The notes under the pieces were generated by a model. That model had not been told where the DNA came from. It ran no database searches and saw nothing but the letters and a program-made list of their open reading frames with translations. The position numbers were made by a program, and so were the translations under genes. A stretch of DNA of 64,000 bases from NCBI RefSeq assembly GCF_002022445.1, contig NZ_MUYE01000001.1:1153501-1217500 (forward strand), in the 5' to 3' direction. The DNA is from Bartonella sp. AR 15-3 (GTDB lineage: Bacteria; Pseudomonadota; Alphaproteobacteria; Rhizobiales; Rhizobiaceae). The stretch's first letter is position 1. Each line of letters begins with the position of its first letter. Shown here piece by piece: positions 39,271-50,339 of this stretch.

Positions 39271-39777
39271 GCTCTTTCCTCTCTATACAAATACTAGATA
39301 ATGCAGCAATAAGGATGAAAAACATTCAAGTCAACTGCTTATCTAATTTTCTCCTGTGAAAACAATGATATTGTACCCAAAAACACAATAAATCCAAATC
39401 CGATAATTCGAAATAAAACAATTTAAAAATATAAAACTATGAAAATGAAAGCCTTTTTCGTATGCAAAAGCAATGCAGAATTTATCTTACATCTCAATTT
39501 TTAATATTTACTATAATGCAAAAAACGAAGATAAATTAATTATGTAGTAAATTATCATTTTTTCTCAATAAAGCGACAAATTAATTGCATATTAAATAAC
39601 TTAAACGCACATTAATAACAGTTTGTTTTCACATTGCTGACAAATACTCTATAATTGACTTTTTTGATGTTTTCTTTTATTGGAAACAATGTTCACTTTA
39701 GAAATTTTTGGTAAATAATTTTTCTTATCAAGCATATAATAGAACCAAGAAGGGCCGTACACCGCGGTTTTAAATAA
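39271..39777. promoter_or_regulatory. rpmH upstream region
   Basis: About 500 AT-rich bases between the divergent mrp and rpmH genes. A perfect -10 hexamer TATAAT lies at 39650-39655, with only a weak -35 (TTTCAC) 17 bases upstream. It is a candidate promoter for the rpmH-rnpA-yidC-engB cluster, giving a leader of about 115 nt. No DnaA-box cluster was evident to me. Confidence 0.35.
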
Positions 39778-39912
39778 ATGAAACGTACTTACCAACCCTC
39801 TAAACTTATTCGTAAACGTCGTCATGGTTTCCGTGCTCGTATGGCAACTGCTGGTGGACGTAAAGTTATTGCAGCTCGACGCGCTCGTGGTCGCAAGCGG
39901 TTATCTGCTTAA
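39778..39912 (+). CDS. rpmH: 50S ribosomal protein L34
   Basis: A 44-residue, very basic protein: [20 protein letters not shown], then an [20 protein letters not shown] core and LSA end. This is L34, complete at its normal length. It is the first gene of the conserved rpmH-rnpA-yidC-engB order. A spacer of 109 bases separates it from rnpA. Confidence 0.98.
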   Translation: MKRTYQPSKLIRKRRHGFRARMATAGGRKVIAARRARGRKRLSA

Positions 39913-40021
39913 GTGTAAATTTCATAATAAACTGAAATATTTGCTTTTGTACATAAAAATCAGGTATCAGGTATATAAATTATAGAACAAGTATTTAGCA
40001 AAACTGCAAAGAATCTGTTAT

Positions 40022-40396
40022 ATGAAACAAAAGTACCCTTGTCGCATTCGCAAGAGAGTAGATTTTTTGGCTGTACATACAGGAGAAAAGCGGCGTGGTC
40101 CTTTGTTTTTACTTGAAATAAAGCGCCGTGAACAGACAGCAAAAACCAAATATCCTCTTACTGCACGTGTAGGCTTTACTGTAACACGAAAAAATGGCAA
40201 TGCTGTTCAACGTAATCGTATTAAAAGACGTTTGCGTGAAGCTGTCCGAGTTGGACTAACAAATGAGATGGAAGCAGGGACTGATTATGTTATTATCGCC
40301 CACCGTAATATTCTTCATGCACCTTTTACACTTCTCATTAGCGAATTAAGCCGACGAATAAAATCAAAAACGAAAAAAACAACGGTAGTAGGATAA
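40022..40396 (+). CDS. rnpA: Ribonuclease P protein component
   Basis: A 124-residue basic protein that assists the RNase P RNA in removing 5' leaders from tRNA precursors. The RNR signature is in [18 protein letters not shown] (58-75), preceded by [10 protein letters not shown] and followed by YVIIAHRN. It ends 5 bases before yidC. Length is normal. Confidence 0.96.
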   Translation: MKQKYPCRIRKRVDFLAVHTGEKRRGPLFLLEIKRREQTAKTKYPLTARVGFTVTRKNGNAVQRNRIKRRLREAVRVGLTNEMEAGTDYVIIAHRNILHAPFTLLISELSRRIKSKTKKTTVVG

Positions 40397-40401
40397 TATA
40401 A

Positions 40402-42240
40402 ATGGAATATAACCGCAATTTTTTTATCGCCATTGGACTATCTTTTGTGGTTTTCGTTGCATGGCATTTTTTGTACGTTATTCCTCAACAAGCAAAATTA
40501 CAAGAATCAAAAATAATAGCGCAAAAATTATCAAATCATAATGCAGCACTTCCTACGAATGATATGCATTTTTCTAATAATGCATTAACAGATGATACAG
40601 TACCTGTAACTAATCGCCCTATAACACCTGAAATGCGTAAAGCGGAATTAGCCAAAACAGACCGTATTTTGATCAAAACCAATGAACTTGAGGGATCCAT
40701 TAATCTTGTTGGTGGGAAATTTGACGATCTTCTGCTCAAAAAATATCGCCTAAAAGTAGATAAAAAATCACCAGAAATTATACTATTGAATCCTAGCGGA
40801 CTTCCAACAGCTTATTTTGCTGAATTCGGTTTTACGAGTTCATCCTTGCCAGCAAAAGCCTTGCCACAATCTAATACAAAATGGCAACTTGAAGGTTACA
40901 ATACAATATTAACACCCTCAACACCCATAACCTTAGTCTATAATAATGGACAGGGACAAATTTTTCATCGTACTTTTTCAGTCGATGACCATTACATGTT
41001 TACCATTAAAGATTCTATTAGCAATGAAAGTAGTAGTCCTATATATATCTCGTCTTATGCTCGAGTTGCACGCACTGCTCCACCAGAAGATACAAATGCA
41101 ACCTATTTACTCCATGAAGGTATGATTGGTATTGCAGGTAATTCCCTTAAAACTGAAAAATATACAGCCTTAGCAGAACTTAGCCCTAATCCTCAAAATG
41201 GTCAGAAAAGTATAATTTTTCCCAATATTACAGGAGGGTGGATTGGTATAACCGATAAATATTGGGCTGTAGCAGTTATTCCTCCACAAGATAAGGAATA
41301 TACAAGTCGTTTTGTTTATTTTGATCGATTGAACACCCATTATCAATCCGATTTGCAAAGTGCACTCTTAACAGTTTCTCCCCATGAAACAAAAACCATC
41401 ATCAACCGTTTTTTTGCTGGCGCAAAACGAGTTGAAATCATTAATCACTATCAAAATCAATTAAAAATTAATAAATTCAGTCTTCTCATTGATTGGGGTT
41501 GGTTCGATTTTATTACCAAACCGATGTTCACTCTTATTGACATACTTTATAAATATACAGAAAATTTTGGTATTGCTATCCTTCTTATTACAGTGCTCTT
41601 AAAAATACTTTTATTTCCACTTGCCCATAAATCTTATAAATCTATGGCGCGTATAAAACTTATACAACCAATGATGCTAGAAATTAAAGAAAAGTACGCA
41701 AATGATCGGAATAAACAACAACAAGCAATAATAGAATTGTATAAAACAAAAAAAATTAATCCTTTTGCAGGTTGCTGGCCCATACTCGTTCAATTCCCTA
41801 TATTTTTTGCTCTCTATAAAGTTCTTTATATTACCATTGAAATGCGACATGCACCTTTTTTTGGTTGGATTCAAGACTTAGCAGCACCTGATCCAACTTC
41901 TATTTTTAATTTATTCGGCTTATTACCTTATGCAGTACCAACATTTCTTATTCTAGGAGCATGGCCTTTAATTATGGGAATAACGATGTTCCTACAAATG
42001 CAAATGAATCCGCTTCCCCAAGATCCAACACAAGTTATCGTTTTTAGATGGATGCCGGTTATCTTCACCGTTATGCTAGCTTCTTTCCCAGCTGGCCTTG
42101 TGATCTATTGGGCATGGAACAATATATTATCAATTATTCAGCAAAGTATTATAATGAAATGTCAGGGTGTAAAAATTGAATTTTTTGATAATCTGAAAGC
42201 TATTGTGCAGAAAAAATCTAAAAAAGAAATACATAAATGA
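40402..42240 (+). CDS. yidC: Membrane protein insertase YidC
   Basis: A 612-residue inner-membrane insertase of the Gram-negative type. An N-terminal membrane segment (about 7-27) leads to a large periplasmic beta domain (about 60-350) and the conserved C-terminal five-helix core (about 385-590: [59 protein letters not shown]). It inserts and folds membrane proteins alone or with Sec. Its stop overlaps the engB start by 4 bases. Confidence 0.97.
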   Translation: MEYNRNFFIAIGLSFVVFVAWHFLYVIPQQAKLQESKIIAQKLSNHNAALPTNDMHFSNNALTDDTVPVTNRPITPEMRKAELAKTDRILIKTNELEGSINLVGGKFDDLLLKKYRLKVDKKSPEIILLNPSGLPTAYFAEFGFTSSSLPAKALPQSNTKWQLEGYNTILTPSTPITLVYNNGQGQIFHRTFSVDDHYMFTIKDSISNESSSPIYISSYARVARTAPPEDTNATYLLHEGMIGIAGNSLKTEKYTALAELSPNPQNGQKSIIFPNITGGWIGITDKYWAVAVIPPQDKEYTSRFVYFDRLNTHYQSDLQSALLTVSPHETKTIINRFFAGAKRVEIINHYQNQLKINKFSLLIDWGWFDFITKPMFTLIDILYKYTENFGIAILLITVLLKILLFPLAHKSYKSMARIKLIQPMMLEIKEKYANDRNKQQQAIIELYKTKKINPFAGCWPILVQFPIFFALYKVLYITIEMRHAPFFGWIQDLAAPDPTSIFNLFGLLPYAVPTFLILGAWPLIMGITMFLQMQMNPLPQDPTQVIVFRWMPVIFTVMLASFPAGLVIYWAWNNILSIIQQSIIMKCQGVKIEFFDNLKAIVQKKSKKEIHK

Positions 42241-42881
42241 CACAATATCATGATCTTTCTGGACTTTTTGTCCGTAATTGGATTTTCATTCGCGGTGTAC
42301 CTACAATGAAATTTCTACCACCCGAAGGACCACCAGAAATTGCATTTGCAGGACGCTCTAATGTTGGAAAATCTTCTCTTATCAATGCGTTAGTTCAACA
42401 AAAAAATTTGGCACGTACTTCTAATACACCAGGGCGTACCCAAGAATTAAATTATTTCATACCCGATGGTTTTAATGGACAAACACACCATCTTCCTCCT
42501 GTCGCACTTGTAGATATGCCAGGTTATGGTTTTGCTGAAGCTCCAAAAAATCTAATTAATGCGTGGACACATTTAATTTTTGACTATTTACGAGGTCGTA
42601 CAACACTCAAACGTGTTTATGTTTTGATTGATTCACGTCATGGAATTAAAAAGAACGATACTGATACTCTTAATCTTCTTGACAAAGCAGCAGTCTCTTA
42701 TCAAATTGTTTTAACCAAAAGTGATAAAATTAAATTAAATACGCTTGAAGCTTTAATAATAATGACAAAAACCAAACTTCTTAAACATTCAGCAGCCTAT
42801 CCCGAAATTTTAGTAACCTCCGCGGAAAAAGCTTCTGGGTTAGAAGAATTACGCACAGCTATTATACAAGCCATTACATAA
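42237..42881 (+). CDS. engB: Ribosome biogenesis GTP-binding protein EngB/YihA
   Basis: A 214-residue GTPase needed for large-subunit assembly. The G motifs are intact: GRSNVGKSS (39-47, G1), TPGRTQ (G2 region), DMPGYG (93-98, G3) and TKSDK (G4). It overlaps yidC by 4 bases, and a palindromic terminator follows 70 bases after its stop, closing the rpmH cluster. Confidence 0.96.
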   Translation: MTQYHDLSGLFVRNWIFIRGVPTMKFLPPEGPPEIAFAGRSNVGKSSLINALVQQKNLARTSNTPGRTQELNYFIPDGFNGQTHHLPPVALVDMPGYGFAEAPKNLINAWTHLIFDYLRGRTTLKRVYVLIDSRHGIKKNDTDTLNLLDKAAVSYQIVLTKSDKIKLNTLEALIIMTKTKLLKHSAAYPEILVTSAEKASGLEELRTAIIQAIT

Positions 42882-42949
42882 CAAACACGTCTTAATTAAT
42901 GTGTTATAAACATAGCTGGTAATTGTTAATAGTCTTGTGCTTATAGCAA

Positions 42950-42978
42950 AGCACTTTTATAAAAGTGTTTTATTATTT
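42950..42978 (+). terminator. Intrinsic terminator after engB
   Basis: The perfect 16-bp palindrome CACTTTTATAAAAGTG (42952-42967) is followed by TTTTATTATTT. It lies between engB and the GST gene and closes the ribosomal/insertase cluster. The stem is AT-rich, so its strength is moderate. Confidence 0.6.
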
Positions 42979-43014
42979 AAAAGAATCCACCGTCTCTATT
43001 TGATCGTATAAATT

Positions 43015-43707
43015 ATGCTAACACTTTTTCATTACCCTCTCTCTTCTGCTTCCCGTTTTATACGCATTGTTCTTGAAGAATATAGTGCGGCTACTCACCT
43101 AATTGAAGAACATGAGTGGGCAAGAAGGAATGAGTTTCTTACGCTTAATCCAGCAGGACATTTACCCGTCCTTCTTGCTGAACGTGAAGTTCCATTATCA
43201 GGTGCCATTGTAATCTACGAGTATTTAGATGAAACACGTGGTAGTTTACGGCAAGAAAAGAGATTTTTTCCTGAAACTTCTTTAGAGCGAGCGGAAGTAC
43301 GCCGCCTTATTGATTGGTTCTTAAATAAATTTGAAAATGAAGCTACACGCCATATTGTACGAGAGCGTATCTATAAACGTGAAATGCCGTTAGCTATTGG
43401 TGGTGGAGCACCCAATTCGCAAATTTTACGGAATGCTCGGGCTAATATTGCACCACATATGAATTACCTAGATTGGCTTTGTGCATCCCGCAACTGGCTA
43501 GCTGGATCGGAACTATCTTATGCCGATTTAGCAGCTGCAGCTTCTGTTTCTGTACTTGACTTTTTAGCAGAAATTGATTGGAAGCTTTTTCCTGCTGCCC
43601 GTGAATGGTATATGCGAATTAAATCTCGCCCTTCTTTTCGGCCTCTTTTAATGGACCGTGTTCGGGGAACTGCTCCTAGTTCTCACTATACTGATCTCGA
43701 CTTCTAA
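43015..43707 (+). CDS. Glutathione S-transferase family protein
   Basis: A 230-residue protein with an N-terminal thioredoxin-like domain (MLTLFHYPLSSASRFIRIVLEE; LNPAGHLPVLL with the cis-Pro; SGAIVIYEYLDE) and an all-helical C-terminal domain (LDWLCASRNWLAGSELSYADLAAAA, with the N-capping-box motif). The Ser residues after the first strand (PLSSASR) are candidates for the glutathione-activating residue. Substrate unknown. It has its own transcription unit after the engB terminator. Confidence 0.88.
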   Translation: MLTLFHYPLSSASRFIRIVLEEYSAATHLIEEHEWARRNEFLTLNPAGHLPVLLAEREVPLSGAIVIYEYLDETRGSLRQEKRFFPETSLERAEVRRLIDWFLNKFENEATRHIVRERIYKREMPLAIGGGAPNSQILRNARANIAPHMNYLDWLCASRNWLAGSELSYADLAAAASVSVLDFLAEIDWKLFPAAREWYMRIKSRPSFRPLLMDRVRGTAPSSHYTDLDF

Positions 43708-44256
43708 CTAGAAGCATAGCTCAATCTTTTATTTTAAAGGTGATATCTATATACGATTAAAACTGCCTTTCGTACAAATAAAATTTTTCTTCAATTTCCC
43801 AATAAAAGCTGCTGTGAAAGCAGTAGTATGAACTAAATAAAGAATTAAAAATATATATTAATTATTAAACTAGATATTACTTTCCTGTTTAGATTAGTTT
43901 TAATACATAAATGTTCTGTCTGATTGAAAGTAGCCTATACCTTTTATGCAAATGCTTATATCTGATAATCTAATCATTGTTTCGCACTCATTCTTTCTAG
44001 AAAGATTGAGTGCTTCTATTTCTTTAATATCAAATGGAGATTCCTCTTCTTCAACTGAGGTAATAATCTTCAAAGGCAAATTTAGAATGTCATTATAACG
44101 ATTAAAATGACAAAATAGGAGAACAAACAACGCAGTAATTTATAATAAAACAATGCATTAAGGTTGTTTCTTAATCCTTATATAAATTAAAGGACAGTTG
44201 GAAAAAAAAAGAAAATTTGCCTATAATTTAAAATAAAATGTCATAAGGAGAAAAAT
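43708..44256. other. Intergenic region without a gene
   Basis: About 550 AT-rich bases upstream of dapB. Short frames on both strands lack ribosome sites and family marks. It presumably holds the dapB-gpmA promoter; AAGGAG is placed just before dapB. Confidence 0.45.
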
Positions 44257-45063
44257 ATGCGCCTTGCAATCGTTGGTGCTAATGGTAAAATGGGAAGAGA
44301 ACTGATTACAGCTCTCCAATATAGACAAGACGTAAAACTGAGTGCTGCAATTGTACGCAAAGGATCACCTTTTGTAGGAAAAGATGCTAGCATATTGATT
44401 GGTTCAAATCCACTGAAAATTTGCATCACTGATGATTTTGAAGATGCCTTTTCTAATGCAGAGTGTATTTTAGACTTTTCTCAACCCCAAGCTAGTATCA
44501 TTTATGCAGATTATGCAGCCCAAAAAGGCCTTATCCACATTATTGGAACGACTGGATTTAGTAAAAAAGAGGAAAGACAAATTGCTGCTTTTGCGAAACA
44601 CACAACTATTGTCAAATCTGGCAATATGAGTCTTGGTATTAATCTTTTAGCTAATCTTGTAAAGAAAGCAGCTAAAGCGTTAGAGGCTGATGATTTTGAT
44701 ATTGAAATTTATGAAATGCATCATGCTGGAAAAGTTGATGCTCCCTCTGGTACAGCCATTCTTCTTGGCAATGCAGCAGCTAAAGGGCGTAACATGATAC
44801 TTAAAGATATCAATATTAGCAAACGCAATGGCCATACAGGTAAACGTAAAAAAGGCACTATTGGCTTTATCTGCTCGCGAGGTGGAACAGTTATTGGCGA
44901 TCACAGTGTTACTTTTGCAGGTTTAAATGAACGCATTGTTCTTTCACACTTAGCTCAAAAACGTTCTATCTTTGCTAATGGTGCACTAAAAGCAGCATTA
45001 TGGGCAAAAGAACGTAAAAATGGCCTCTATTCAATGCTTGATGTTCTAGGATTAAAAGATTAA
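44257..45063 (+). CDS. dapB: 4-hydroxy-tetrahydrodipicolinate reductase
   Basis: A 268-residue enzyme of lysine and diaminopimelate synthesis, supplying the peptidoglycan cross-linker. The nucleotide motif [11 protein letters not shown] (6-16), GTTGFS (98-102) and the catalytic [15 protein letters not shown] (His155, His156, Lys159) are present. AAGGAG precedes the ATG. The gpmA gene follows after 35 bases, and the two are often paired in Rhizobiales. Confidence 0.97.
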   Translation: MRLAIVGANGKMGRELITALQYRQDVKLSAAIVRKGSPFVGKDASILIGSNPLKICITDDFEDAFSNAECILDFSQPQASIIYADYAAQKGLIHIIGTTGFSKKEERQIAAFAKHTTIVKSGNMSLGINLLANLVKKAAKALEADDFDIEIYEMHHAGKVDAPSGTAILLGNAAAKGRNMILKDINISKRNGHTGKRKKGTIGFICSRGGTVIGDHSVTFAGLNERIVLSHLAQKRSIFANGALKAALWAKERKNGLYSMLDVLGLKD

Positions 45064-45098
45064 CCTTCATAATCAACAATGATCATAGGAACTTCAAC

Positions 45099-45719
45099 GT
45101 GAGACGCACACTTGTATTAATTCGTCATGGACAAAGCGAATGGAACCTAGCTAATCGCTTCACCGGCTGGAAAAATCCAGCTTTAACAGAAAAAGGCCAT
45201 AAAGAAGCAATAACAGCAGGGAAAAATTTAAAAGCAGCCGGATTTAAATTTGATATCGCTTATACATCTGTCTTACAACGTGCTCAAAAAACTGCAGAGC
45301 ACATTTTAGAGCAGTTAGGGCAATCAAATCTTCACTTAGTAAAAAATACAGCATTGAATGAACGGGATTACGGTGATTTATCCGGTTTAAATAAAGATGA
45401 AGCACGTCAAAAATGGGGAGACAAACAAGTGCATATCTGGCGTCGTTCTTACACAATTGCTCCTCCTAATGGAGAAAGCTTGCGTGATACTGGTGCACGT
45501 GTTTGGCCCTATTATCTTTATCATATTCAACCTCATATTTTACGTTCTCAGACTGTTCTTGTTGTGGCGCATGGTAATTCTCTTCGTGCTCTTATTATGG
45601 CACTTGAAGGCCTAAATAATGAAGAAATTATGTCGCAAGAATTAGAAACTGGAATTCCTATTATTTATGAATTCAACACCGATTCAACAATTAAATCAAA
45701 AGAAGTCATTGCGCTTTAA
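45099..45719 (+). CDS. gpmA: 2,3-bisphosphoglycerate-dependent phosphoglycerate mutase
   Basis: A 206-residue glycolytic mutase interconverting 3- and 2-phosphoglycerate. The phospho-histidine H10 is in [10 protein letters not shown], with [10 protein letters not shown] (E88) and [11 protein letters not shown] (H158) completing the site. It is shorter than the enteric enzyme (about 250) but normal for the Rhizobiales type. Co-transcribed with dapB. GTG is used as the start codon. Confidence 0.95.
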   Translation: MRRTLVLIRHGQSEWNLANRFTGWKNPALTEKGHKEAITAGKNLKAAGFKFDIAYTSVLQRAQKTAEHILEQLGQSNLHLVKNTALNERDYGDLSGLNKDEARQKWGDKQVHIWRRSYTIAPPNGESLRDTGARVWPYYLYHIQPHILRSQTVLVVAHGNSLRALIMALEGLNNEEIMSQELETGIPIIYEFNTDSTIKSKEVIAL

Positions 45720-46384
45720 ACTACTAAAATAAATACAGAAACAATTATTTCAAACGAATATGTCCAATAACAGCTCTCTCCATGAATATAAAAAACTAAA
45801 ACCTTACTTTGAAAAACCATCATCATCGTTTTAGAATAATGAGCTCTGAGTATTTTTTCTTTCTGGTATACTTTTTTGGCTTTCTTAATAATTTTTGTAA
45901 TTTCTTTTGCTTTCTTTAATTGATACGCTAACATTTTAAGTAAGTTCCTACAATTATTACCATTAATTGCTTTAGGCTTACTTAGTGCAAGATGAGTTCT
46001 ATTTTGATGATAAATCTTGGAAGTGTTTGTAAAACAAAGGATCAAGACTTTAAAATTTTCATATCAATATTTTCTGATACTGATATATGAAGAATATGTT
46101 GTAGCGGTTTGCAAATCATTTCTACCATTCTTCTGCACAGATTCATTCTCCTTGATAACTCTTAAAGAATTTGATTTCTGAAACAGAGATAGCCTTCTAC
46201 TGTATAATTAGTTAAATAATTATCTTTCAGTTAATTTTTACAAGAACATACAAGATATAAATATCTCAAAAGATATATAAAATTATATCAAAAAACTGAA
46301 AATAAAACTATTTTGAAGATTTTAAAAAAATTTAAGTGTCATTACATTGACAGAAGTATTTCATAGCCTTAGATGAATTTTATT
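45720..46384. other. Intergenic region without a gene
   Basis: About 660 AT-rich bases between gpmA and tRNA-Leu. A 109-codon minus-strand frame with a TTG start (45716-46045) shows Lys-rich noise and no ribosome site, so I do not call it a gene. No remnant could be identified. Confidence 0.45.
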
Positions 46385-46469
46385 GCCCAAATGGCGGAAT
46401 TGGTAGACGCGCAGGTTTCAGGTACCTGTGCCATAAGGCGTGGAGGTTCGAATCCTCTTTTGGGCACCA
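46385..46469 (+). tRNA. tRNA-Leu (CAG)
   Basis: An 85-nt class II tRNA: acceptor GCCCAAA/TTTGGGC, anticodon stem CAGGT/ACCTG with loop TTCAGGT (CAG), a variable arm, T arm GGAGG-TTCGAAT-CCTCT and an encoded CCA. The phage-like island begins directly downstream, so its 3' end is the probable integration site. Confidence 0.95.
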
Positions 46470-46520
46470 TTTTGTGTCTTTAACATATTGAAATATATAT
46501 ATTTTTATTAAAACAATAAT

Positions 46521-46544
46521 TTTTAGACCACCTTTTAGACCACC
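46521..46544. repeat. Two tandem copies of a 12-bp unit
   Basis: TTTTAGACCACC is repeated exactly twice, 52 bases downstream of tRNA-Leu. It lies at the edge of the integrated island, so it could be part of the attachment region or the leftover tail of a lost integrase gene. Function unknown. Confidence 0.8.
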
Positions 46545-46567
46545 TTCTATAGTTTATACAATTTTAC

Positions 46568-46771
46568 CTAATTTGTTTTTATTTGCTCCTTACTTTTCTT
46601 TGGAGTGAATGCTAAAATCTCTTTTTTTCTCCACCTCACTGCTCTACCTAATTTATAGGGTTCAGGAAACAACCCTTGAAGCACCCAATTGCGAATCGTT
46701 GTTTTGGATATGCTGAAGAGTTGTGCGCATTCACGGGTTGTTACATATCTATCACCATCATCAAATATCAT
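46568..46771 (-). CDS. AlpA/excisionase-like helix-turn-helix protein
   Basis: A 67-residue protein with a MerR/AlpA-type winged helix: VTTRECAQLFSISKTTIRNWVLQGLFPEPYKLGRAVRWRKKEIL. The RAVRW wing is typical of phage regulators and excisionases. It is next to the tRNA-Leu attachment site, where an integrase/excisionase module is expected. No integrase gene remains nearby, so it is probably a leftover of the mobile element. Confidence 0.8.
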   Translation of the reverse strand: MIFDDGDRYVTTRECAQLFSISKTTIRNWVLQGLFPEPYKLGRAVRWRKKEILAFTPKKSKEQIKTN

Positions 46772-46841
46772 CTCATGACCTTTCTCTTTTTATATGAATT
46801 AAATGGGTGGAGGTGCTGGGAGGAGAGAGCACCCCCTAACT

Positions 46842-47465
46842 TTAAGCAGCTTGAGCTGTAATCTGTTTTATGTCCTGTTCGATTTCTTCTAAAAAGGTTT
46901 CAACCGCTTGATTGATGGCTTCAACCTGCTCATCATTGCGATGAATACGCTGAACCTTAAGACGTAAGTGAGCCGATTGTCCTGCAAACCGAGGATCATA
47001 GCTCACAAAATCACACCACTGACGTCCTGTACAAGCCATTTGAAAATGCATTTGTGCTAAATATTCTGGTTTGATTGTTTCTGTCATCCAGAAACGAAGG
47101 TGGTTTGCAGACTGGGGACATTTAATCTCAACTAACCCGTCCTCACCAATGAGCCCATCAGGACTTGCTCCGGCCATTTGAATGGTAGGATGTTGGATGA
47201 AACCACATTGAGTGACCTCTGTATCGTAAATGAAGGCATATTCTTTCAATGCATTCTCTTCATGTTCAATGCCCCATTGCATCGCTGCTGTTGTATAAGA
47301 TTGGCTTATTTCACCGACTAAACGTTCTGTCATGAGTTTGATTTTGTATTCTTCATATTTGCTTGTGGGCAAGTTTTTAGGAGTTCGACTAAGGACGTTG
47401 TAAATATTTGAAGAGGTGACTTTCCCTAAACGTGCTTGAAACCATTCTGCAGTTCTTTGCTTCAT
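46842..47465 (-). CDS. YqaJ-like phage recombination exonuclease
   Basis: A 207-residue PD-(D/E)XK nuclease related to lambda exonuclease. Marks are the N-terminal RTAEWFQARLGKVTSS, ALKEYAF, the catalytic ASPDGLI and VEIKCPQSANHL, and HFQMACTGRQWCDFVSYDP. Such enzymes resect DNA for single-strand annealing recombination in phages. I chose the ATG at 47465; the frame is open upstream to 47633 but there shows no family similarity. The last codons of a decayed upstream gene (QPVDIVYDYDDTYS, other frame) overlap that part, possibly the lost annealing protein. Confidence 0.85.
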   Translation of the reverse strand: MKQRTAEWFQARLGKVTSSNIYNVLSRTPKNLPTSKYEEYKIKLMTERLVGEISQSYTTAAMQWGIEHEENALKEYAFIYDTEVTQCGFIQHPTIQMAGASPDGLIGEDGLVEIKCPQSANHLRFWMTETIKPEYLAQMHFQMACTGRQWCDFVSYDPRFAGQSAHLRLKVQRIHRNDEQVEAINQAVETFLEEIEQDIKQITAQAA

Positions 47466-47729
47466 TTCACACCGCCCTTTTCTCTGGGTGATGAACACTA
47501 TCTTAACTGTAGGTGTCATCATAGTCATAGACAATATCAACTGGCTGTTGTTCTTGAAGAGCTTATTTTTCTCTACATCATTTATTAGCTTGGTTTGGTG
47601 GAGAGGATAAGGATCTTGAAAGCGGATTGCCACACTTAGCTCATGCAGCTTGCTGTCTTCTTTTTCTCATGGAGTACGAAACCCAACAGATTGGTTGTGA
47701 TAATCGGTCAAAAGAAAGGCTGAAGTATC

Positions 47730-48211
47730 ATGATCACTAACGCACAAAACATTTTATGCCTTGATCTAGGCACTAAGACCGGGTGGGCAATATGTAGTGC
47801 AGATGGTCATATAATAAGTGATACCGAACATTTTCCATCACGCTGTTTTGAAGGCGGTGGAATGCGTTATTTGCGTTTTAAGCAGTGGCTTATGGAAATC
47901 AATCGGTCCGTTGATGGAATTGACGCGGTGTATTTTAAGAGGTGAGGCGTCATGTAGGTACGGATACGGATGCAGCCCATATTTATGGCGGCTTTCTAGC
48001 AACGTTAACGGCGTGGTGTGAACATCATCAGATCCCGCATGAAGGGATCCCTGTTGGTACGATAAAGAAAGCAACAACAGGAAAAGGAAATGCTTCGAAA
48101 GAAGAGATGATAGAGGCAATGTGTTCCAAAGGGCATGCGCCTTGTGATGATAATGAAGCCGATGCTTTGGCAATTTTATATTTAAAGAAAGAAGGGGAAA
48201 TCTATGTCTAA
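47730..48211 (+). pseudogene. RuvC-like Holliday junction nuclease of phage type, frameshifted
   Basis: Frame one (47730-47945) starts NILCLDLGTKTGWAICSADG, with the first catalytic Asp of the RNase-H fold, and breaks at AVYFKR. Frame two continues with RRHVGTDTDAAHIYGGFLA and ends with PCDDNEADALAILYLKK, carrying the last acidic residues. One base lost around 47934 (expected GAAGAG reads AAGAG) separates them. The whole would be a phage crossover-junction endodeoxyribonuclease. Unlike other breaks in the window, this is not at a long homopolymer. Confidence 0.82.
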
Positions 48212-49279
48212 TGCGATGCCATGGATAAGATTCCATTTGGATGACTGGATAAGCAGTACAGATGGCATGACATTGGAACAACGCGGTGTTTATATAACAC
48301 TTCTTGTTCGTATGTATGATAAGAAAACACCAATTAGAGAAGATTTTGGAACGCTTGCACGCGTTTGTAATTGTTCACAAAAAAAGTTTGCAGCTATCGT
48401 CGAATATCTCATGAGGAATGATAAACTTATTGAGACAGATGATGGATTGTGGAATATGCGCGGTGAAGAGGAGCTGAGAGATTTTTCTGATAAAAAAGAC
48501 CACATATCCCAAGTTCGTAGTGAAGCTGGCAAAAAAGGTGTGCAAGCAAAAAACACTATAAAACAGCATGTTAATAATTTTGCTGAAGCAAATGACAAGC
48601 AAAACGTTTTTTTGCTGAAGCAAACGCTAAGCAAAATCAAGCTATAAAGAATAAGAATATAGATATATATAAAAAAACTAATACTATCGTATTAGCAAAA
48701 AAAGAAATTGGTTCTGAAAGTTTAGAACCTATCGATTTGGTTGATGAGCCAATTGAGGTTGATGCTGTTGAGAACCAAGCAGAGCAAATCGCAACCTCAT
48801 CAGACAACCAACCTCCCATTCACGAGCAAGAGAACATTTCCCAAAAAGCAAAAAGGTCAAGAAGTGATCGAGGCTGTCGATTGCCTGAGGATTTTGAGCC
48901 TGATTACGAGTTTGCCATTGCAGAAGGTTTGCCTCCAGAGCGTGTGAACATCGAGAAAGCAAAATTTCGAGATTTTTGGAAAGCTAAAGCAGGCAAGGAT
49001 GCATGTAAAACTGATTGGCCAGCGACATGGCGTAATTGGGTGCGAAAAGCGATCGACGATTTAGAAAAAGGAAAAAACTATGGGAAAGGCAACGGATATC
49101 ACACAGGAGAACAGCGTAGCAAAACTTATCGAATTGCACAGTACATGTCCGATATCAAAAATTCAGACAGTGTGTACAAATTTTTATTCGAGGATGACAA
49201 CCGAACCACCATTCCTTTGGAAAACGGGGCAAAAACCCTTGATTGCAGAAGCGGAGAGAATTACTTCATTAGTCCATGA
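48204..49279 (+). pseudogene. DUF1376 phage replication-type protein, frameshifted
   Basis: The N-terminal frame (48204-48647) has the DUF1376 domain (MPWIRFHLDDWISSTDGMTL, RGVYITLLVRMYDK). The C-terminal frame (to 49279) has the matching tail RLPEDFEPDYEFAIAEGLPP and KTDWPATWRNWVRKAI. Between them a run of seven T residues at 48607-48613 is one short of the eight needed to read VFFAEANAK. Such proteins replace DnaT/initiator-like functions in prophages of alphaproteobacteria; the role is inferred. Its end overlaps the next gene. Confidence 0.8.
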
Positions 49280-49688
49280 CGCATTGAAAAAACTTGAGAA
49301 AAAAGCCACTGAAGAGGAAATCCAAACAACGTATCTTGTGCTATCGAATGGTCTCAAAAACCAATCACAAACGGACGAAAAAGCAACAGCGCTTGCGTAT
49401 CTTTACGCCCTTGAAGGCATAAGCAGTTGGGTATTGCAAACAGCAACAAAGAAAGTTTTGAAAGGCAAAGCAGAGGGCTTAAACCCGACCTTTATGCCCT
49501 CAACAGCAGATTTTTATCGTTATTGCGAAAATCTTGAAAATAGCATTCGCTTGCAAGCTAATCGCCTTCTAAAGAATCTTGAAAAGCCTGAGATAAAGGC
49601 AAGTTATCAAAAGCCCTCGATACCATCAGAATGCATAGAAAAGTTTCAAAAAGAGCTTGCAGAGGTTTTAAAAGGGATTGAAGGATAA
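49194..49688 (+). CDS. Phage-associated hypothetical protein
   Basis: A 164-residue helical protein (ITSLVHDALKKLEKKATEEEI, LNPTFMPSTADFYRYCENLE). The pattern STADFYRYC with downstream helices resembles small replisome-associated proteins that follow DUF1376 genes in prophages, but I cannot name the family. I chose the ATG at 49194, preceded by CGAGG; an earlier in-frame ATG at 49080 would overlap the previous gene by 200 bases. Probably cytosolic. Confidence 0.6.
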   Translation: MTTEPPFLWKTGQKPLIAEAERITSLVHDALKKLEKKATEEEIQTTYLVLSNGLKNQSQTDEKATALAYLYALEGISSWVLQTATKKVLKGKAEGLNPTFMPSTADFYRYCENLENSIRLQANRLLKNLEKPEIKASYQKPSIPSECIEKFQKELAEVLKGIEG

Positions 49689-49794
49689 ACAGCAAAATAG
49701 CGAAAAGTGCTGATCGTTTTGTGATTGGATATGTGTTTAAATCGATAGAAAGGCACCTTGGAAAGAGATTTAATAGTTTTTTGATGAATTCAAC

Positions 49795-50313
49795 ATGAGA
49801 AACATGCAAGTCGCTGTGTGGTCAAATTTGAGTCAAACAGAGCATGATGCAAAAATAGGAAAAAAGATGCAGATTTTAAATTTAAAACAGTTGTTCTTAA
49901 CAAACCGTCAACAGCCGATGCAAAAGAAGTTTGTAGCAACGGCAATTGGTCATGTGCCATGGGGAGATGGAGTGGCAGAATATTTTTACAATCTCTACGA
50001 ATATGAAGATGGCACAAGAGAGTGTGAAAAGTTTGATGGTGGCCAGTATTATACCATACCAGAAAATGCGGATTTCAGTACCAAAGCGCAGGTAAAGGCT
50101 TGGATCTATGGTGGAAATGTGCCACGGAATATTCTGAATGTCGAGCCTCTCATAGAAGAGGTGAACAAAAATATCAAAAAACATTCTGTAAAGATGGTGA
50201 TGGACGATCGAGATGATGAACCCATGTTGAAGAAAATGGATAAGGAGATAGAGAAAGCTCTTCATCAAGAATTTAAGAAATCCGCAAAAAAAAGCATTTC
50301 AAAAGAAATTTGA
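49795..50313 (+). CDS. Phage-associated hypothetical protein
   Basis: A protein of up to 172 residues. The central part (GHVPWGDGVAEYFYNLYEYEDGTRECEKFDGGQYYTIPENADFS) is well formed and the C-terminus is lysine-rich and helical. The start is uncertain; ATGs at 49795, 49867 and 49918 are possible. No family recognised. It lies in the island between the replication genes and the HicB antitoxin. Confidence 0.5.
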   Translation: MRNMQVAVWSNLSQTEHDAKIGKKMQILNLKQLFLTNRQQPMQKKFVATAIGHVPWGDGVAEYFYNLYEYEDGTRECEKFDGGQYYTIPENADFSTKAQVKAWIYGGNVPRNILNVEPLIEEVNKNIKKHSVKMVMDDRDDEPMLKKMDKEIEKALHQEFKKSAKKSISKEI

Positions 50314-50339
50314 CAGTACATTGACAGTGTTCAGAGGTT

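Noticed and set aside
45716..46045. 109-codon minus-strand frame after gpmA
   Set aside because: TTG start, no ribosome site, lysine-rich low-complexity sequence without family resemblance, overlaps the gpmA end.
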